Assembly: GCF_000685015.1 (NCBI RefSeq) | Contig: NZ_BAYA01000013.1 | Location: 186,001-250,000, forward strand | Reading direction: 5' to 3' | From: Paraburkholderia bannensis NBRC 103871 | GTDB taxonomy: Bacteria; Pseudomonadota; Gammaproteobacteria; Burkholderiales; Burkholderiaceae | DNA: 64,000 bases | In this document: in pieces, positions 1-8,897 of the stretch | Layout of the letters: each line of letters begins with the position of its first letter | Position numbering within the stretch: position 1 is the first letter of the stretch | Made by a program: the position numbers and the translations under genes | The notes under the pieces: model-generated | What the model was told of the DNA's origin: nothing | What the model saw: the letters and a program-made list of their open reading frames with translations, nothing else | The model's database searches: none

Positions 1-143
1 TCGAGACGGCGCGCGTCGCCGATCACGACCGGGCGGCATTGCGCGTAGACGCTGGCGTGCGTGAGACTCTTCGCGACCACCTCGGGGCCGACGCCGGCGG
101 CGTCGCCCATCGTGATGCCGATGACGGGGATATAGGTGCTCAT
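1..143 (-). CDS. pdxA2: PdxA-family 4-phospho-D-threonate 3-dehydrogenase (N-terminal part, cut by window edge)
   Basis: Only the first 47 codons are present; the gene continues off the left edge. The N-terminus (MSTYIPVIGITMGDAAGVGP, then EVVAKSL and CRPVVIGD) matches the conserved start of the PdxA family. Classical PdxA oxidises 4-phosphohydroxy-L-threonine in pyridoxal phosphate synthesis. PdxA2 paralogues placed beside a DUF1537 kinase instead oxidise and decarboxylate 4-phospho-D-threonate to dihydroxyacetone phosphate. The gene lies 69 bp downstream of the kinase on the same strand, so the catabolic PdxA2 role is inferred from context; the visible residues alone do not separate it from biosynthetic PdxA. 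Confidence 0.85.
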   Translation of the reverse strand, partial: MSTYIPVIGITMGDAAGVGPEVVAKSLTHASVYAQCRPVVIGDARRL

Positions 144-212
144 AAATTCCTCAAGGGTGCTGAACTGGCGTCGGCGCGCGGCTCACTGCGAGACCTCGCG
201 CGCCGGGCGCGC

Positions 213-1595
213 TTATGTCGGGTTGTGTTGGGTGTCCTGTTGCGGCGGTGCTTCGTCGCCGCGCTGGTCGTAGCGCTGGTCGTCACGCTTGTCGCCGAGA
301 TGGCGCCAGGCGGCGTACAACGCTTCGTCGGTGCCGAACGCGCCGGCCTTCGTGACGACGGCCGGGCGATGCGTGCTGTCACGCGCTAGCGTCTGCGTAT
401 TCATATGCGGACGCGCCACCGCGACGCCCGCTTCGATTTCCGCAATCAGGCGCAGGCTGCCGATGCCTGCTGCGTCGAGCATCGCGCGCGCGGTCTCGCC
501 GCCCGTCGCGATCAGTCCGCCAAGCCGCGCGAAATGCGGCGCGACCAGCGCGGCCAGCATCGCCGAAAGATGCGCGCCTTCGGCAGGGTCGAAAGCGTCG
601 TCGCGGCCAATGCGCAGGAGCAGGTCGGCTTGCACGTCTTGCCCGCCGCCCAGCGTCGCGCCGAGGGTCGCCCCAATGCGCGCGCCCCATTGCGTCCATT
701 GCTCGTGTTGCGAACCCGCGCGCAGCACGTCGGGCGGCACCACGAGTTCGGCCAGGCCTACGCGCTCGCGCAGCACGGCGCATTGACGCTCGCCCACGGC
801 GGACAGGCTGCCGACCAGCACGAGAATCGGGCCGGGCGCGCTACCGCCTTGATCTTCAGCGTTCGATACCTCGAAGCGCGGCGCGTCGACGGTCGCGAGT
901 TCGCGCGCAAGGCCGCCCGAGCCGACCCAGAAGAACGGGCTCCTGAGTTCGAGCGTCGCGCGGGCCAGCGCGCGCAGGTCTTCAGCGCACACGGCGTCGA
1001 CGATCAGCGCCTGCGCGCCTTCCGGGCCTTCTGCCTCGATCAGCGCGACGCGGCGCGCGAGCGACCGCGGCTCGTTATGCAGCAGCGCCGCGTTGAAGTG
1101 CTCGCTCTTGAGGCCCGCGCCCGCCAGCATCACGGCCATGTCGGCGTTGCGGCCCGCGTGTTCGAGCTGCCAGGTGTCGGTGCGTTCGAGCGGCACGCCA
1201 TGCACGAGCAGCGCGCCTTCGCGCACCGTGCGGCCCGTCGCCGGAAACGCGGGGGCGACGATCGCCAGTCCCGCGCGCGCCTGCAAGGCCGCGACTTCGG
1301 CGGCCCAGTTGCCGCGCAACGTCGAATCGATCTTCTTGTAGAGGCGGCGTTCGTGCCCCAGCGCGGCGAACGCCTGCGCGGTGCGCTGCGCCGCGTCGGC
1401 GGGCGTGAGGCGGCGCGTGTCGGTGTCGGCGGCGATCACATCGGCATCGTGTGAAGCAGGCAATGTATGCGCAGCCGCATCCTGCGCCGCGCCCGATGCG
1501 TCGAGCGTCACCACCGTGCGATGGCCCGCGTTCGCAAAACCGATCGCGCAGTCGGCGGCGCCCGAAAGATCGTCGGCGATGATCAGCAGCTTCAT
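213..1595 (-). CDS. dtnK: DUF1537 four-carbon acid sugar kinase (D-threonate kinase type)
   Basis: Predicted 460-aa cytoplasmic kinase that phosphorylates a four-carbon sugar acid with ATP. The N-terminus KLLIIADDLSGAADCA and the YKKIDSTLRGN segment near residue 90 are hallmarks of the DUF1537 N-terminal substrate domain. The C-terminal GGLIATGGETARAML is the nucleotide-binding signature. The start ATG (1593-1595) overlaps the stop of the upstream permease as ATGA, so translation is probably coupled. With PdxA2 just downstream the likely substrate is D-threonate (D-threonate to 4-P-D-threonate to DHAP plus CO2), as in the Cupriavidus pathway; D-erythronate is the main alternative. The final ~25 residues are hydrophilic, rich in Asp, Arg and Gln, and look like a non-conserved tail. 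Confidence 0.88.
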   Translation of the reverse strand: MKLLIIADDLSGAADCAIGFANAGHRTVVTLDASGAAQDAAAHTLPASHDADVIAADTDTRRLTPADAAQRTAQAFAALGHERRLYKKIDSTLRGNWAAEVAALQARAGLAIVAPAFPATGRTVREGALLVHGVPLERTDTWQLEHAGRNADMAVMLAGAGLKSEHFNAALLHNEPRSLARRVALIEAEGPEGAQALIVDAVCAEDLRALARATLELRSPFFWVGSGGLARELATVDAPRFEVSNAEDQGGSAPGPILVLVGSLSAVGERQCAVLRERVGLAELVVPPDVLRAGSQHEQWTQWGARIGATLGATLGGGQDVQADLLLRIGRDDAFDPAEGAHLSAMLAALVAPHFARLGGLIATGGETARAMLDAAGIGSLRLIAEIEAGVAVARPHMNTQTLARDSTHRPAVVTKAGAFGTDEALYAAWRHLGDKRDDQRYDQRGDEAPPQQDTQHNPT

Positions 1596-2617
1596 GGAGC
1601 GAGCCTCTTGCCTTCGCTGTTTTGCATGCGATTGTGCGTGCCACTCACCGCTTTCTTTGCATCGCGCGCCTGCGCCCGCTTCGCCACCCACGCCGTGAGC
1701 ACCGGCGAGGCAATCGCCGTCACCACCACGCAGGCCGCGACCAGCAGCGTCGCGCTTTGCGCCGCGTGCTCGTAGACCGGATTGGCCGCCGCGACCAGCG
1801 CGGGCACCGCCGCGGCGTTACCCGCCGTATTGGCCGCCGCCACACCGGCGACGCCCGTGCCGCCCGTCACGCGATCGGCGAAATACAACGGAATGCCCGT
1901 CACGATCACCACGCCGATACCGAGGCCAATGCCGAGCAAACCCGCCTGCCACACCTTGTGCAGATCAAGGCCCGCACCCAGCGCCAGCGCGAAGAACGGG
2001 ATCATCACCGGCACGGCGCGCGCGAGGAACGCGCGCATCTCGCGGTCGAGGTTGCCGAGCAGCATGCCCGCGCACAGCGGCAGGATGCTGCCCACCAGCG
2101 TCTGCCAGGGAAACGCCGACAGCCCGGCCACGCCCATCGTGACCATGGTGAGGAACGGCCCGGATTCCAGCGACATGATGGTGTAAGCGCCCACGTCTTC
2201 CGAGCGGCCGTACTGGCCCATCAGCGCCATATAGAGGCCGCCGTTGGTGTCGTTCATCGCAGCGACCACGGCCAGCGTGGAGAGCCCGGCGAACAGGCCC
2301 GAAGCGATCGGCTGCTCGCCGATCAGGTGGCCCATCACGACGCCCACCACGATTGCCGCGCCCACCTTGGTCGCGAACAGCGCGCCGCCCTTCTTGATCA
2401 GGTACGGCGTGGCCTTCACGTCGATGCTCGCGCCCATGCAGACGTAGAACACCGCGAGGATCGGCAGCGCGCCGGTAAAGAGTGCGTTCGTGAACGAGCC
2501 GAAGAACTTCGGCAGGCCGGGCAGGAAGGTTGCGATCAGCGAACCGGCCAGCAGCGGCACGATCATCATGCCGCCAGGAACGCGCTCGATCGCGCGCTTG
2601 ATGGGAAGTTGAGCCAT
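1592..2617 (-). CDS. 2-keto-3-deoxygluconate permease (KdgT) family acid-sugar transporter
   Basis: 341-aa integral membrane protein with about ten hydrophobic segments, starting MAQLPIKRAIERVPGGMMIVP, which matches the KdgT family start. Other family hallmarks are PILAVFYVCMGASIDVK near residue 50 and AAANTAGNAAAVPALVAAANP near the end. It is the first gene of the operon kdgT-like, dtnK, pdxA2 and should bring in the acid substrate of the kinase, so the true cargo is more likely a threonate/erythronate-type acid than KDG itself. A GGAG ribosome-binding site sits 6-8 nt before the ATG. A reading frame extends further upstream but would run across the operator region; the chosen start is the conserved one. 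Confidence 0.87.
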   Translation of the reverse strand: MAQLPIKRAIERVPGGMMIVPLLAGSLIATFLPGLPKFFGSFTNALFTGALPILAVFYVCMGASIDVKATPYLIKKGGALFATKVGAAIVVGVVMGHLIGEQPIASGLFAGLSTLAVVAAMNDTNGGLYMALMGQYGRSEDVGAYTIMSLESGPFLTMVTMGVAGLSAFPWQTLVGSILPLCAGMLLGNLDREMRAFLARAVPVMIPFFALALGAGLDLHKVWQAGLLGIGLGIGVVIVTGIPLYFADRVTGGTGVAGVAAANTAGNAAAVPALVAAANPVYEHAAQSATLLVAACVVVTAIASPVLTAWVAKRAQARDAKKAVSGTHNRMQNSEGKRLAP

Positions 2618-2701
2618 GGGAGTCTCCTCAATGATGTTCCGATCGGCGCACGCCTTGAACCGGCGCGGTCGCTCTGGGGATTTGATCGGTTTGCTCACTG
2701 T

Positions 2702-2720
2702 TTTGATTGAAACGATCAAA
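2702..2720. promoter_or_regulatory. Operator copy 1 upstream of the acid-sugar operon
   Basis: TTTGATTGAAACGATCAAA, a dyad with 6-bp arms (TTTGAT/ATCAAA) and a 7-bp centre, 85 bp before the permease start. An identical 19-bp copy follows at 2766-2784. A further half-match (TTTGATCGGTTTG) lies at 2681-2693. Two exact copies argue for a repressor or activator site, of LacI, GntR or DeoR type; the regulator gene is not in this window. Confidence 0.72.
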
Positions 2721-2765
2721 GCGGAGTGTAAACGTGCGCAACGGATTGCGCAATTCGATCATTCA

Positions 2766-2784
2766 TTTGATTGAAACGATCAAA
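2766..2784. promoter_or_regulatory. Operator copy 2 upstream of the acid-sugar operon
   Basis: Second exact copy of the 19-bp dyad TTTGATTGAAACGATCAAA. Its start is 64 bp from copy 1, close to six helical turns, so two bound dimers could lie on the same face of the DNA. Between the copies is another small inverted repeat, TGCGCAACGGATTGCGCA (2734-2751). Confidence 0.72.
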
Positions 2785-2948
2785 AAAGGGACGATTGATG
2801 CGCGCAGGGTCGCACGCCAGCCGCATGCCAGCCCGACGGCGGACGGCTCCAGGCAATCCCCCAGTCGAAGCCGCTATGATTAGTCTGACGAAAAGAGGCC
2901 GCCGTCCAACCGCGCCGCGACACTGCCCGTCCACTTCCCACCCGCACG

Positions 2949-4487
2949 ATGAACGCCGCCCATAACAAGCCAGACGACGAACAAGACCACGCGCCGAGAC
3001 CCACCAACCATCCCGAATATGTGATCCGCGATCACGCCGTGGTGCGTCTATGGCGCAACCTGCCGCTCTGGACGCGGGAGGAGACGCCGCTGCCCATCGA
3101 GCGCCCGCAGGATTTCCGCTGCATCCGGGGTCGCTGGTTCACCGACGGCGTGCACGTGATCGTGCAGGCGCAACAGGGCGCGTCGATCGCGCGCGAGTAC
3201 TACTACCGCATCGAGGACGCCGATCTCGCCACCTTCACGGTGCTCAACGAGCGCTATGCGCGCGACGCGCATCAAGCCTACTTCATCACCAATCGCACGA
3301 TCCGCACGCGCAGCCCGCACGCGTTCCGCCCGCTCGACTTCGAGCGCTGGTATGAGCGCGACGACGGCACGCTCTTCACGCAGATGCGGCCGCACGAGTA
3401 CTACGCCGTCGATCACGAATCGATCTACATGAACGGCAGGCGCATTGCTGGATCGGATGGCGCAAGCGCCGCGGGCTTCGAAGGCGGCTATGCCGTCGAC
3501 GCCCAGCGCGTCTACTACTACGGCAAGCCCACGGACATCGACCGGGACAGCTTTGTCACGGGGCCGCTCGACGGGCGGCTGCGCTTCACCGACCGGCTTG
3601 GCCCGATCAACCACGGCAAACGCATGACCGCGCTCGAACATCGCCAGATCGAAGAATGGAATGCGTTCTTCCAGGTTCGCCCACATCTTCAGGACTACTG
3701 GTGGCACCGGCTGCGCAGGCGCAGCGACGCCCCGGCCGTGATCTACGACGGCCTGCGCCTGGCGGGCCTCGACGCCGCCAGTTTCGCCACGCACACGTTC
3801 AGCTACGGCGCGGACAGGCAGGCGCGCGGCACCGCCTGCGGCGACGCGCACGGCATCCACTGGCTGCACCGCTACGGCGAACATAACGCGAGGCTGGAAC
3901 GCATTTCGGATCAGCCCGTCACCGCGCTGCGCGAACTGGGCACGCACTATTTCACCGATGGCGCCGTGGTCTTCTATTCGCCCAATCACTACCAGACGCC
4001 CACGCCGCTGCGCCGCGTTGCACCGGCGACATTCCGCGTGCTTGGCGAGGGCTGGGCGTGCGACGGCAGCCGGGCGTTCTACCTGGGCGTGGAGAAAAAG
4101 GGCGTGGATGCACAGCGCCTGCACATCGACGGCGGCTATGCGTGGGACGATGCGCGCCTGTTCCATGACGGCGCGCCGCTAGTTGTCGATGTGCCGCACG
4201 ACCGGCTCGTGGTGCCGCATGACGGCTTCCTGCGCGCGGGAGACAAGCTGTTTGCGGGACGGCGGCCGATTTCGGCGCGGCGCGTGCATCTGCCCACGCT
4301 CGAATTCCTCAGCGACGATTTTGCGCGCGACGCGCACAAGGCGTACTTGATCGACTATCCGGGCCTGACCGAGATCGCAGGCGCCGATGCAGCGACGTTC
4401 CGCGCAGGCGGCCCAGGCGAGGCAAGCGACGCCCGCAGGCGTTACGACGCGAAGGCGCTGCGCGCGGGCGTGGCCCCGGAGACCTGA
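2949..4487 (+). CDS. DKNYY-repeat family protein
   Basis: 512-aa protein with no signal peptide or membrane segment. It consists of repeated units of the DKNYY type: a run such as YAVDAQRVYYYGKPTDIDRDSF or FARDAHKAYLIDYPGLTEIAG, in which an Asp-x-x-x-Val/Ala-Tyr-Tyr/Phe strand is followed by a Gly turn and an Ala-Asp-x-x-(S/T)-Phe ending. At least seven units can be recognised between residues ~45 and 500. DKNYY proteins have no established biochemical role; the repeats are thought to form beta-rich scaffolds. The last 46 bp overlap the tail of the convergent small gene. It stands alone, with no obvious operon partner. Confidence 0.75.
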   Translation: MNAAHNKPDDEQDHAPRPTNHPEYVIRDHAVVRLWRNLPLWTREETPLPIERPQDFRCIRGRWFTDGVHVIVQAQQGASIAREYYYRIEDADLATFTVLNERYARDAHQAYFITNRTIRTRSPHAFRPLDFERWYERDDGTLFTQMRPHEYYAVDHESIYMNGRRIAGSDGASAAGFEGGYAVDAQRVYYYGKPTDIDRDSFVTGPLDGRLRFTDRLGPINHGKRMTALEHRQIEEWNAFFQVRPHLQDYWWHRLRRRSDAPAVIYDGLRLAGLDAASFATHTFSYGADRQARGTACGDAHGIHWLHRYGEHNARLERISDQPVTALRELGTHYFTDGAVVFYSPNHYQTPTPLRRVAPATFRVLGEGWACDGSRAFYLGVEKKGVDAQRLHIDGGYAWDDARLFHDGAPLVVDVPHDRLVVPHDGFLRAGDKLFAGRRPISARRVHLPTLEFLSDDFARDAHKAYLIDYPGLTEIAGADAATFRAGGPGEASDARRRYDAKALRAGVAPET

Positions 4488-4744
4488 ACCTGAGCGTCGC
4501 CTTCCAGCAGCTCGAACAGCCGCGCGACGCGCCGGCGCTGGGTGGCGACGAGGTCATAAGTCGCCTCCAGAACGCGCAGGCGCTTCTTCCAGTATTCGCC
4601 GTCAATCCCGCGCGGCGTGTGCGCCGCCTGGGCGCGGTTCATGTACTGCACCATGCGCTCGACGTGATCGAGTTCGGCGTCCGCCAGGTTGGCTGGCAAC
4701 AGATTGCCGGTCTTGGGGACGTGGGGTTTCGGTATGGCACTCAT
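4442..4744 (-). CDS. Hypothetical protein, 100 aa
   Basis: Not recognised. A hydrophilic, mostly helical protein beginning MSAIPKPHVPKTGNLLPANL with a charged central helix (DHVERMVQYMNR, YWKKRLRVLEATYDLVATQRRR). No signal peptide or membrane segment. The 3' end overlaps the convergent DKNYY gene by 46 bp. It is favoured over the antisense frames because its start has a GGGAG-like ribosome-binding site, the promoter-like AT-rich stretch lies directly upstream, and composition is normal for a soluble protein. It may be a regulatory or adaptor protein; no function is claimed. Confidence 0.6.
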   Translation of the reverse strand: MSAIPKPHVPKTGNLLPANLADAELDHVERMVQYMNRAQAAHTPRGIDGEYWKKRLRVLEATYDLVATQRRRVARLFELLEGDAQVQVSGATPARSAFAS

Positions 4745-5468
4745 TGTTTCTCCCGCTTTTTTTATCGGTCGCCTGTCGTGTCAGGAACACGCGGACAAAC
4801 TGCAGAAGCGTCCGCGTGGGTCGCCCTTCCCCCGAACCCGTTTCGCGACGCGATGATTTTCGGCGCGCGCTGCAATGTTTTTTGCGCCGATGGCCTCTCC
4901 CTTTCTTCTAATGACAATAACCAGGTTCGGATGGCGTGCTTGACCATGCGTCTCAGTTCATTTGGTTCGCGGTTTGCGCGGCTAACGCGGCTAACGTGAC
5001 TTTTAGGGCCTAATCGCGTTCACTATGTGGGCTTAGCGCTTCGCCCATCGGGTCGCCCGCGAAAAACTCCTTGCGCACACAACGATTTTTCAGCGGCACG
5101 GAGTGGATTGCGCACGCGCTATTTCCAGTTACGCAATGGATTGATTCGTTAGCCGGAACAAAACCTCGCACGACGCGCGCGGCCTTCGCGTATACCCCGA
5201 AAACACAGGCGTTGCGCGAGTTTTCCCTTTTTGAATCAACACCTCGCGCGCCGTGAAAATCGAATTAAGGGGTTTTTTTCGGGTTTTTTTCGAGTTGCCT
5301 CGCCACGATCGCGCTTCTAGAATCGAACGGATTAGTACGGTGCCGCGCAACAAACAAAGGCGCCCATATAAAGAGACTCAAGCAAGCATCAGGAGGACGA
5401 TCCATGACGAACGCGCAGCACGCGCACTATCGAGCGCTCGCATGACGCCACCCAGGGAGAGACACACC
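4745..5468. other. Long intergenic stretch, no gene recognised
   Basis: About 720 bp with lower GC than its surroundings. It holds a short direct repeat CGGCTAACG twice (about 4979-4996) and a paired tract GGGTTTTTTTC repeated twice (about 5270-5291). Reading frames here have poor composition and no ribosome-binding site. It presumably carries the divergent promoters of the small minus-strand gene and the downstream acyl-CoA dehydrogenase-like gene. No riboswitch or RNA gene was recognised. Confidence 0.5.
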
Positions 5469-6476
5469 ATGGACGACATGCTGACGACATCGGCGCAAAC
5501 TGTGCTCGCCGATCTCTGCACGCCGCAATTCGTACGCGGCGTGGAACTGACGCAAGACCGCCGCGCCGGGCGCGAACTCTGGCGGCAACTCGAAGCGCTC
5601 GGCCTGCTCGACGCGCTCGTGCCGCAGACCCAGGGCGGCGCCGACCTGCCGCTCGCACAGGCTGCGGGCGTGCTGTTCGCTTTCGGCCAGCACGCCTTGC
5701 CGCTGCCCGCCGCCCACACGATGATCGCGCGCCATCTGCTCGCGGCCGCCAGCGTGAGCGCGCCGCGCGGGCCGATCGCGCTCGCCATCGCCGACGCCAC
5801 CCAGCGCGCGGCGTTTGTCCCCTACGGCCAGGTCGCCGACGCCGTGGTCGTCGAAACGTCCGCCGGGACGTGGCTCGTCGCGCTCAAGTCGGCGTGCGTG
5901 GAAAAACATGGCGATGGGCTGGACGCCACGGTGCGCTTCGACACGCGCACGGCGCAGCCGCTGCCCGCGCGCGGGATCGCGGAACTCGGCGCGATCGTGA
6001 CCGCCGCCACCATGGCGGGCGCGATGCAGCGCGTGCTCGACATCAGCACGGCGTACGTGAACGGGCGCGCGCCCGCGAGCCGCACCTGCAGCACCTTCGT
6101 GGCGCTTGAGCGCCAGTTGAGCGTCATGGCGGGACACGTAGCCGCAACGCGCGTGGCCGCCGAACAGGGCTGTGCCGCGCATCGCAGCGGCGAGCAGCGA
6201 CTGGCGAGCGCGATCGCGAAGGCGCGCGCGAGCCGTGCGGCGCCGCTCGTGGCCAATGGCGCGCATGGGCTGATGAGCACCGTGTGCAACGCCGAGAAAG
6301 TCGACTTGCAACTGTTCACGCGCCGCCTGCACGCGCAGCGCCTGCAATACGGATCGGAGTCCTTCTGGGACGAGGTGGTGGTCGGCACGCACGTGCGTGA
6401 TGCGCGCTGTGTGGTCGATAACGATGTCGTGGGGATTTTCGACGCGCTGGATGAGGTCGCGACGCTAGGGCATTGA
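5469..6476 (+). CDS. Acyl-CoA dehydrogenase-like protein (small-subunit type)
   Basis: 335 aa, soluble. The first ~110 residues fit the ACAD N-terminal helical domain (ELWRQLEALGLLDALVPQTQGGADLPLAQAAGVLFAFG, read in parts). The middle is a shortened beta domain. Residues ~180-330 form the C-terminal helical domain (VTAATMAGAMQRVLDISTAY, then AHRSGEQRLASAIAKARASR). It lacks the usual R-x-x-FG FAD contact and the catalytic Glu region, as do the small subunits of heteromeric acyl-CoA dehydrogenases (PimD/CaiA-partner type). No large-subunit gene is adjacent. GGGAGA precedes the ATG by 7 nt; an in-frame ATG 27 bp upstream is less well placed. Confidence 0.68.
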   Translation: MDDMLTTSAQTVLADLCTPQFVRGVELTQDRRAGRELWRQLEALGLLDALVPQTQGGADLPLAQAAGVLFAFGQHALPLPAAHTMIARHLLAAASVSAPRGPIALAIADATQRAAFVPYGQVADAVVVETSAGTWLVALKSACVEKHGDGLDATVRFDTRTAQPLPARGIAELGAIVTAATMAGAMQRVLDISTAYVNGRAPASRTCSTFVALERQLSVMAGHVAATRVAAEQGCAAHRSGEQRLASAIAKARASRAAPLVANGAHGLMSTVCNAEKVDLQLFTRRLHAQRLQYGSESFWDEVVVGTHVRDARCVVDNDVVGIFDALDEVATLGH

Positions 6477-6511
6477 GGCATTGAAGGCTTGAGGCCTCGC
6501 CCGCCACGATG

Positions 6512-6544
6512 AAAAACGCGCCTCTTCGGAGGCGCGTTTTGTTT
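6512..6544. terminator. Bidirectional rho-independent terminator
   Basis: AAAACGCGCCTC-TTCG-GAGGCGCGTTTT: a 12-bp stem with a UUCG-type tetraloop flanked by A-tract and T-tract. It separates the acyl-CoA dehydrogenase-like gene (plus) from the phospholipase gene (minus) and can serve both. Confidence 0.92.
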
Positions 6545-6562
6545 TTGAAGCGTGAGCGACGC

Positions 6563-8836
6563 TTAAGCGCCCGTCCCCATCGCCGGATCCGAAACCGAGT
6601 CCTTGCCCGTCTCGATGCGCCCCGCGAAGCGTCGCTTGAACGACGTCGATGCAGTGCACGTCACCACGAAGTCATACCAGTTGCCCGCATCGCTCACCGG
6701 CCAGCGCAGCTCGCCGATCGCGCCCGGCTGCACCGTGACGTTCCACGGGCCGTCAGTGCGATACGCCTTCGCCGCCGCCATGAACGTGCAGGCCTGGCTG
6801 CCGCGATTGTGCAGCTTCACCGCCACCGCCGTGCTGTCGCAAGGTTCGTAGCAGACCTGAATTTCCGGCTGGCTGGCCGCGTTCAGCTCGCCCAGCTTGC
6901 CGACGAACTCGCGGTGATAGCCATTCGGCCCGAGCACCCAGAGGTCATAGCTGCCGTTATCGGCGGACGGCAACGTCCAGGTGCCGTTGAGCGTCTTGCC
7001 CGCTTCCACCACGTAGCGGCGCGGCACCTGATCGAGGTGATTGCGGTCGTAGACGTGGAACACCGCGCCCGCGCCCAGGCTGCTGCTATTGGCGAACTGA
7101 AGCGTCACGGTGCCAGCGCTCGCATTCACCTGCGCGGTCGTGTGCAGTTCATAGGGCAGCGCGCGCGAGGCGCGCGTGCCGGTGGCCTGCGCGGGCAGTG
7201 TCGAAGTCGTGCTCGCCGCAGGCACGGCAATCGCGGCCGATGCAGCCTGCGCCAGCGCGAAATCGTCGGCGCCCACCTTGGTCGTGCGCCCCGAAAGCGT
7301 CGGCAGCGTGCCCGCATTCGGGTTGACGAAGTCGAAGCACGAGCTCAGGTCGCCGCAGATCGCGCGGCGATAGTTGCTGATCTGCGGCTCGGCCACGCCA
7401 AAGCGCTTTTCGAGGAACAGCAGCGTCGAGGTGTGATCGAACACCTGCGAATTCACGAAGCCGCCACGGCTCCACGGCGAGATCACCCAGAGCGGCACGC
7501 GCGGGCCGGGGCCGAAAGGCCGGCCGTCGATAGCGGGCTGATTGGCGGTCGCCGGCGTGTAGTTGTGATACTCCACGGCCATGTCGGCATCGGCGAGCGT
7601 GCTGCCGCCCGCCAGCGTCCCGTCCGCGTTGTGCGACGGCGCGGACGGCGGCGGCGCGTGATCGAAGAAGCCGTCGTTCTCGTCGTAATTGACGATCAGC
7701 ACGGTCTTGCTCCAGACCTCCGGATTCGCCGTGAGCGCGTCCAGCACTTCCTGGATGTACCAGCCGCCTTGCGTGGGGCTCGACGGCCCCGGATGCTCGC
7801 TATACGCCGAAGGCGGAATGATCCACGACACCGCCGGCAGCGTGCCGTTCTGGATATCGTCGCGGAACGTTTCCAGGAAGCCTTGCGGCATGGTGTTGCC
7901 GAAGCCCTTGGCAAGCGGGCTGAGCGCATCGTCGATCGCCGGGTCGTAGAACGGGCCCGCGCTCGTCACGTCCTGCGTAATGCTTTCGGTCGCCACGTAG
8001 AGCGGACGGCGCGCCGTCGGCATCTGCTCGATGGCCTTGCGCCAGTGGCGAAAACTCATCATCTCGTTGCAGCCGAAATTGTCGATCAGGCTCTGGTAGA
8101 CCTTCCAGCTCACGCCCGCCGTTTGCAGGCGGTCGGCATAGGTCGTCCACGTCCAGCCCGCCGTCGACGGGCCAATGTCGTTGCCGCCGTTGAATTCGTT
8201 GTTGAGCGCGGCCACGTTCACGCGGCTGTTGTCGCTCGGGCTCAGGCCGTTCGGGCCATTGGTGCCCGTCCAGTAATAGAGGCGATTGGCGATCGTGCCC
8301 GTGTGCATGCCGCAGTGGTACGAGTCGCACAGCGTGAATGCATCGGCCAGCGCGCGATGGAACGGCACTTCGGCAGTGTCGTAATAGCCCATCGACAAGG
8401 GCTTTTTCGATGTCGGCCACGCACTCATGCGGCCGTTGTCCCATGCGGCCTGCGCATCCGACCAGGTGTGCGGCGTGCTGCCCGCGCGCACCGCATTGCC
8501 CTTGGTTTCGTCGAGGTGATACGGAATCAGCGTGCTGGTCGCGCCCGCGTTCGTATAGCTCTGATAGAAGATGTTCGCGCCGTTGGGCGTCGGGATCGGG
8601 AACCGGTCGCCGTAGCCGCGCACACCCTTGAAGGTGCCGAAGTAACTGTCGAACGAGCGGTTCTCCAGCATCAGCAGGACGACGTGCTGCACGTCCTTGA
8701 TGGTGCCCGTGACGTTGTTCGCGTCGATGGCGAGCGCGCGCAGGATCGCGGGCGGGAACGTGGAAAGCGCCGTCATGGCGGCGGCGGTGCCAAGCGAGTT
8801 GCGCAGGAAATTGCGCCGGGAGGAGCTGATGGTCAT
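6563..8836 (-). CDS. plcN: Non-haemolytic phosphocholine-type phospholipase C, Tat-exported
   Basis: 757-aa enzyme of the bacterial phospholipase C/acid phosphatase superfamily that cleaves phosphatidylcholine or related lipids into diacylglycerol and the phospho-headgroup. The N-terminus has a twin-arginine signal (SSRRNFLRNSLG, then a hydrophobic stretch), so it is exported folded. The signature VVLLMLENRSFDSYFGTFKG is near residue 60. Metal- and substrate-site stretches NYDENDGFFDHAPPP and GPGPRVPLWVISPWSRGGF are at about 370-480. Two C-terminal DUF756-type modules (~560-750) are typical of PlcN/PlcH. Export across the outer membrane usually uses a type II secretion system. The start is chosen so that the RR motif lies close to the N-terminus; the ribosome-binding site is weak. 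Confidence 0.93.
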   Translation of the reverse strand: MTISSSRRNFLRNSLGTAAAMTALSTFPPAILRALAIDANNVTGTIKDVQHVVLLMLENRSFDSYFGTFKGVRGYGDRFPIPTPNGANIFYQSYTNAGATSTLIPYHLDETKGNAVRAGSTPHTWSDAQAAWDNGRMSAWPTSKKPLSMGYYDTAEVPFHRALADAFTLCDSYHCGMHTGTIANRLYYWTGTNGPNGLSPSDNSRVNVAALNNEFNGGNDIGPSTAGWTWTTYADRLQTAGVSWKVYQSLIDNFGCNEMMSFRHWRKAIEQMPTARRPLYVATESITQDVTSAGPFYDPAIDDALSPLAKGFGNTMPQGFLETFRDDIQNGTLPAVSWIIPPSAYSEHPGPSSPTQGGWYIQEVLDALTANPEVWSKTVLIVNYDENDGFFDHAPPPSAPSHNADGTLAGGSTLADADMAVEYHNYTPATANQPAIDGRPFGPGPRVPLWVISPWSRGGFVNSQVFDHTSTLLFLEKRFGVAEPQISNYRRAICGDLSSCFDFVNPNAGTLPTLSGRTTKVGADDFALAQAASAAIAVPAASTTSTLPAQATGTRASRALPYELHTTAQVNASAGTVTLQFANSSSLGAGAVFHVYDRNHLDQVPRRYVVEAGKTLNGTWTLPSADNGSYDLWVLGPNGYHREFVGKLGELNAASQPEIQVCYEPCDSTAVAVKLHNRGSQACTFMAAAKAYRTDGPWNVTVQPGAIGELRWPVSDAGNWYDFVVTCTASTSFKRRFAGRIETGKDSVSDPAMGTGA

Positions 8837-8897
8837 GCGGGGATATCGGTATCGATGTGAGGAACGCAAAGCGGTGACGTAGCGCGCGGCGGCGCCG

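Noticed and set aside
3048..4166. Long open frame on the minus strand opposite the DKNYY gene
   Set aside because: Antisense shadow in GC-rich DNA; the plus-strand protein has recognisable repeats and better composition.
6509..8860. 783-codon plus-strand open frame opposite plcN
   Set aside because: Arg/Ala/His-rich shadow without domains; plcN on the other strand is unambiguous.
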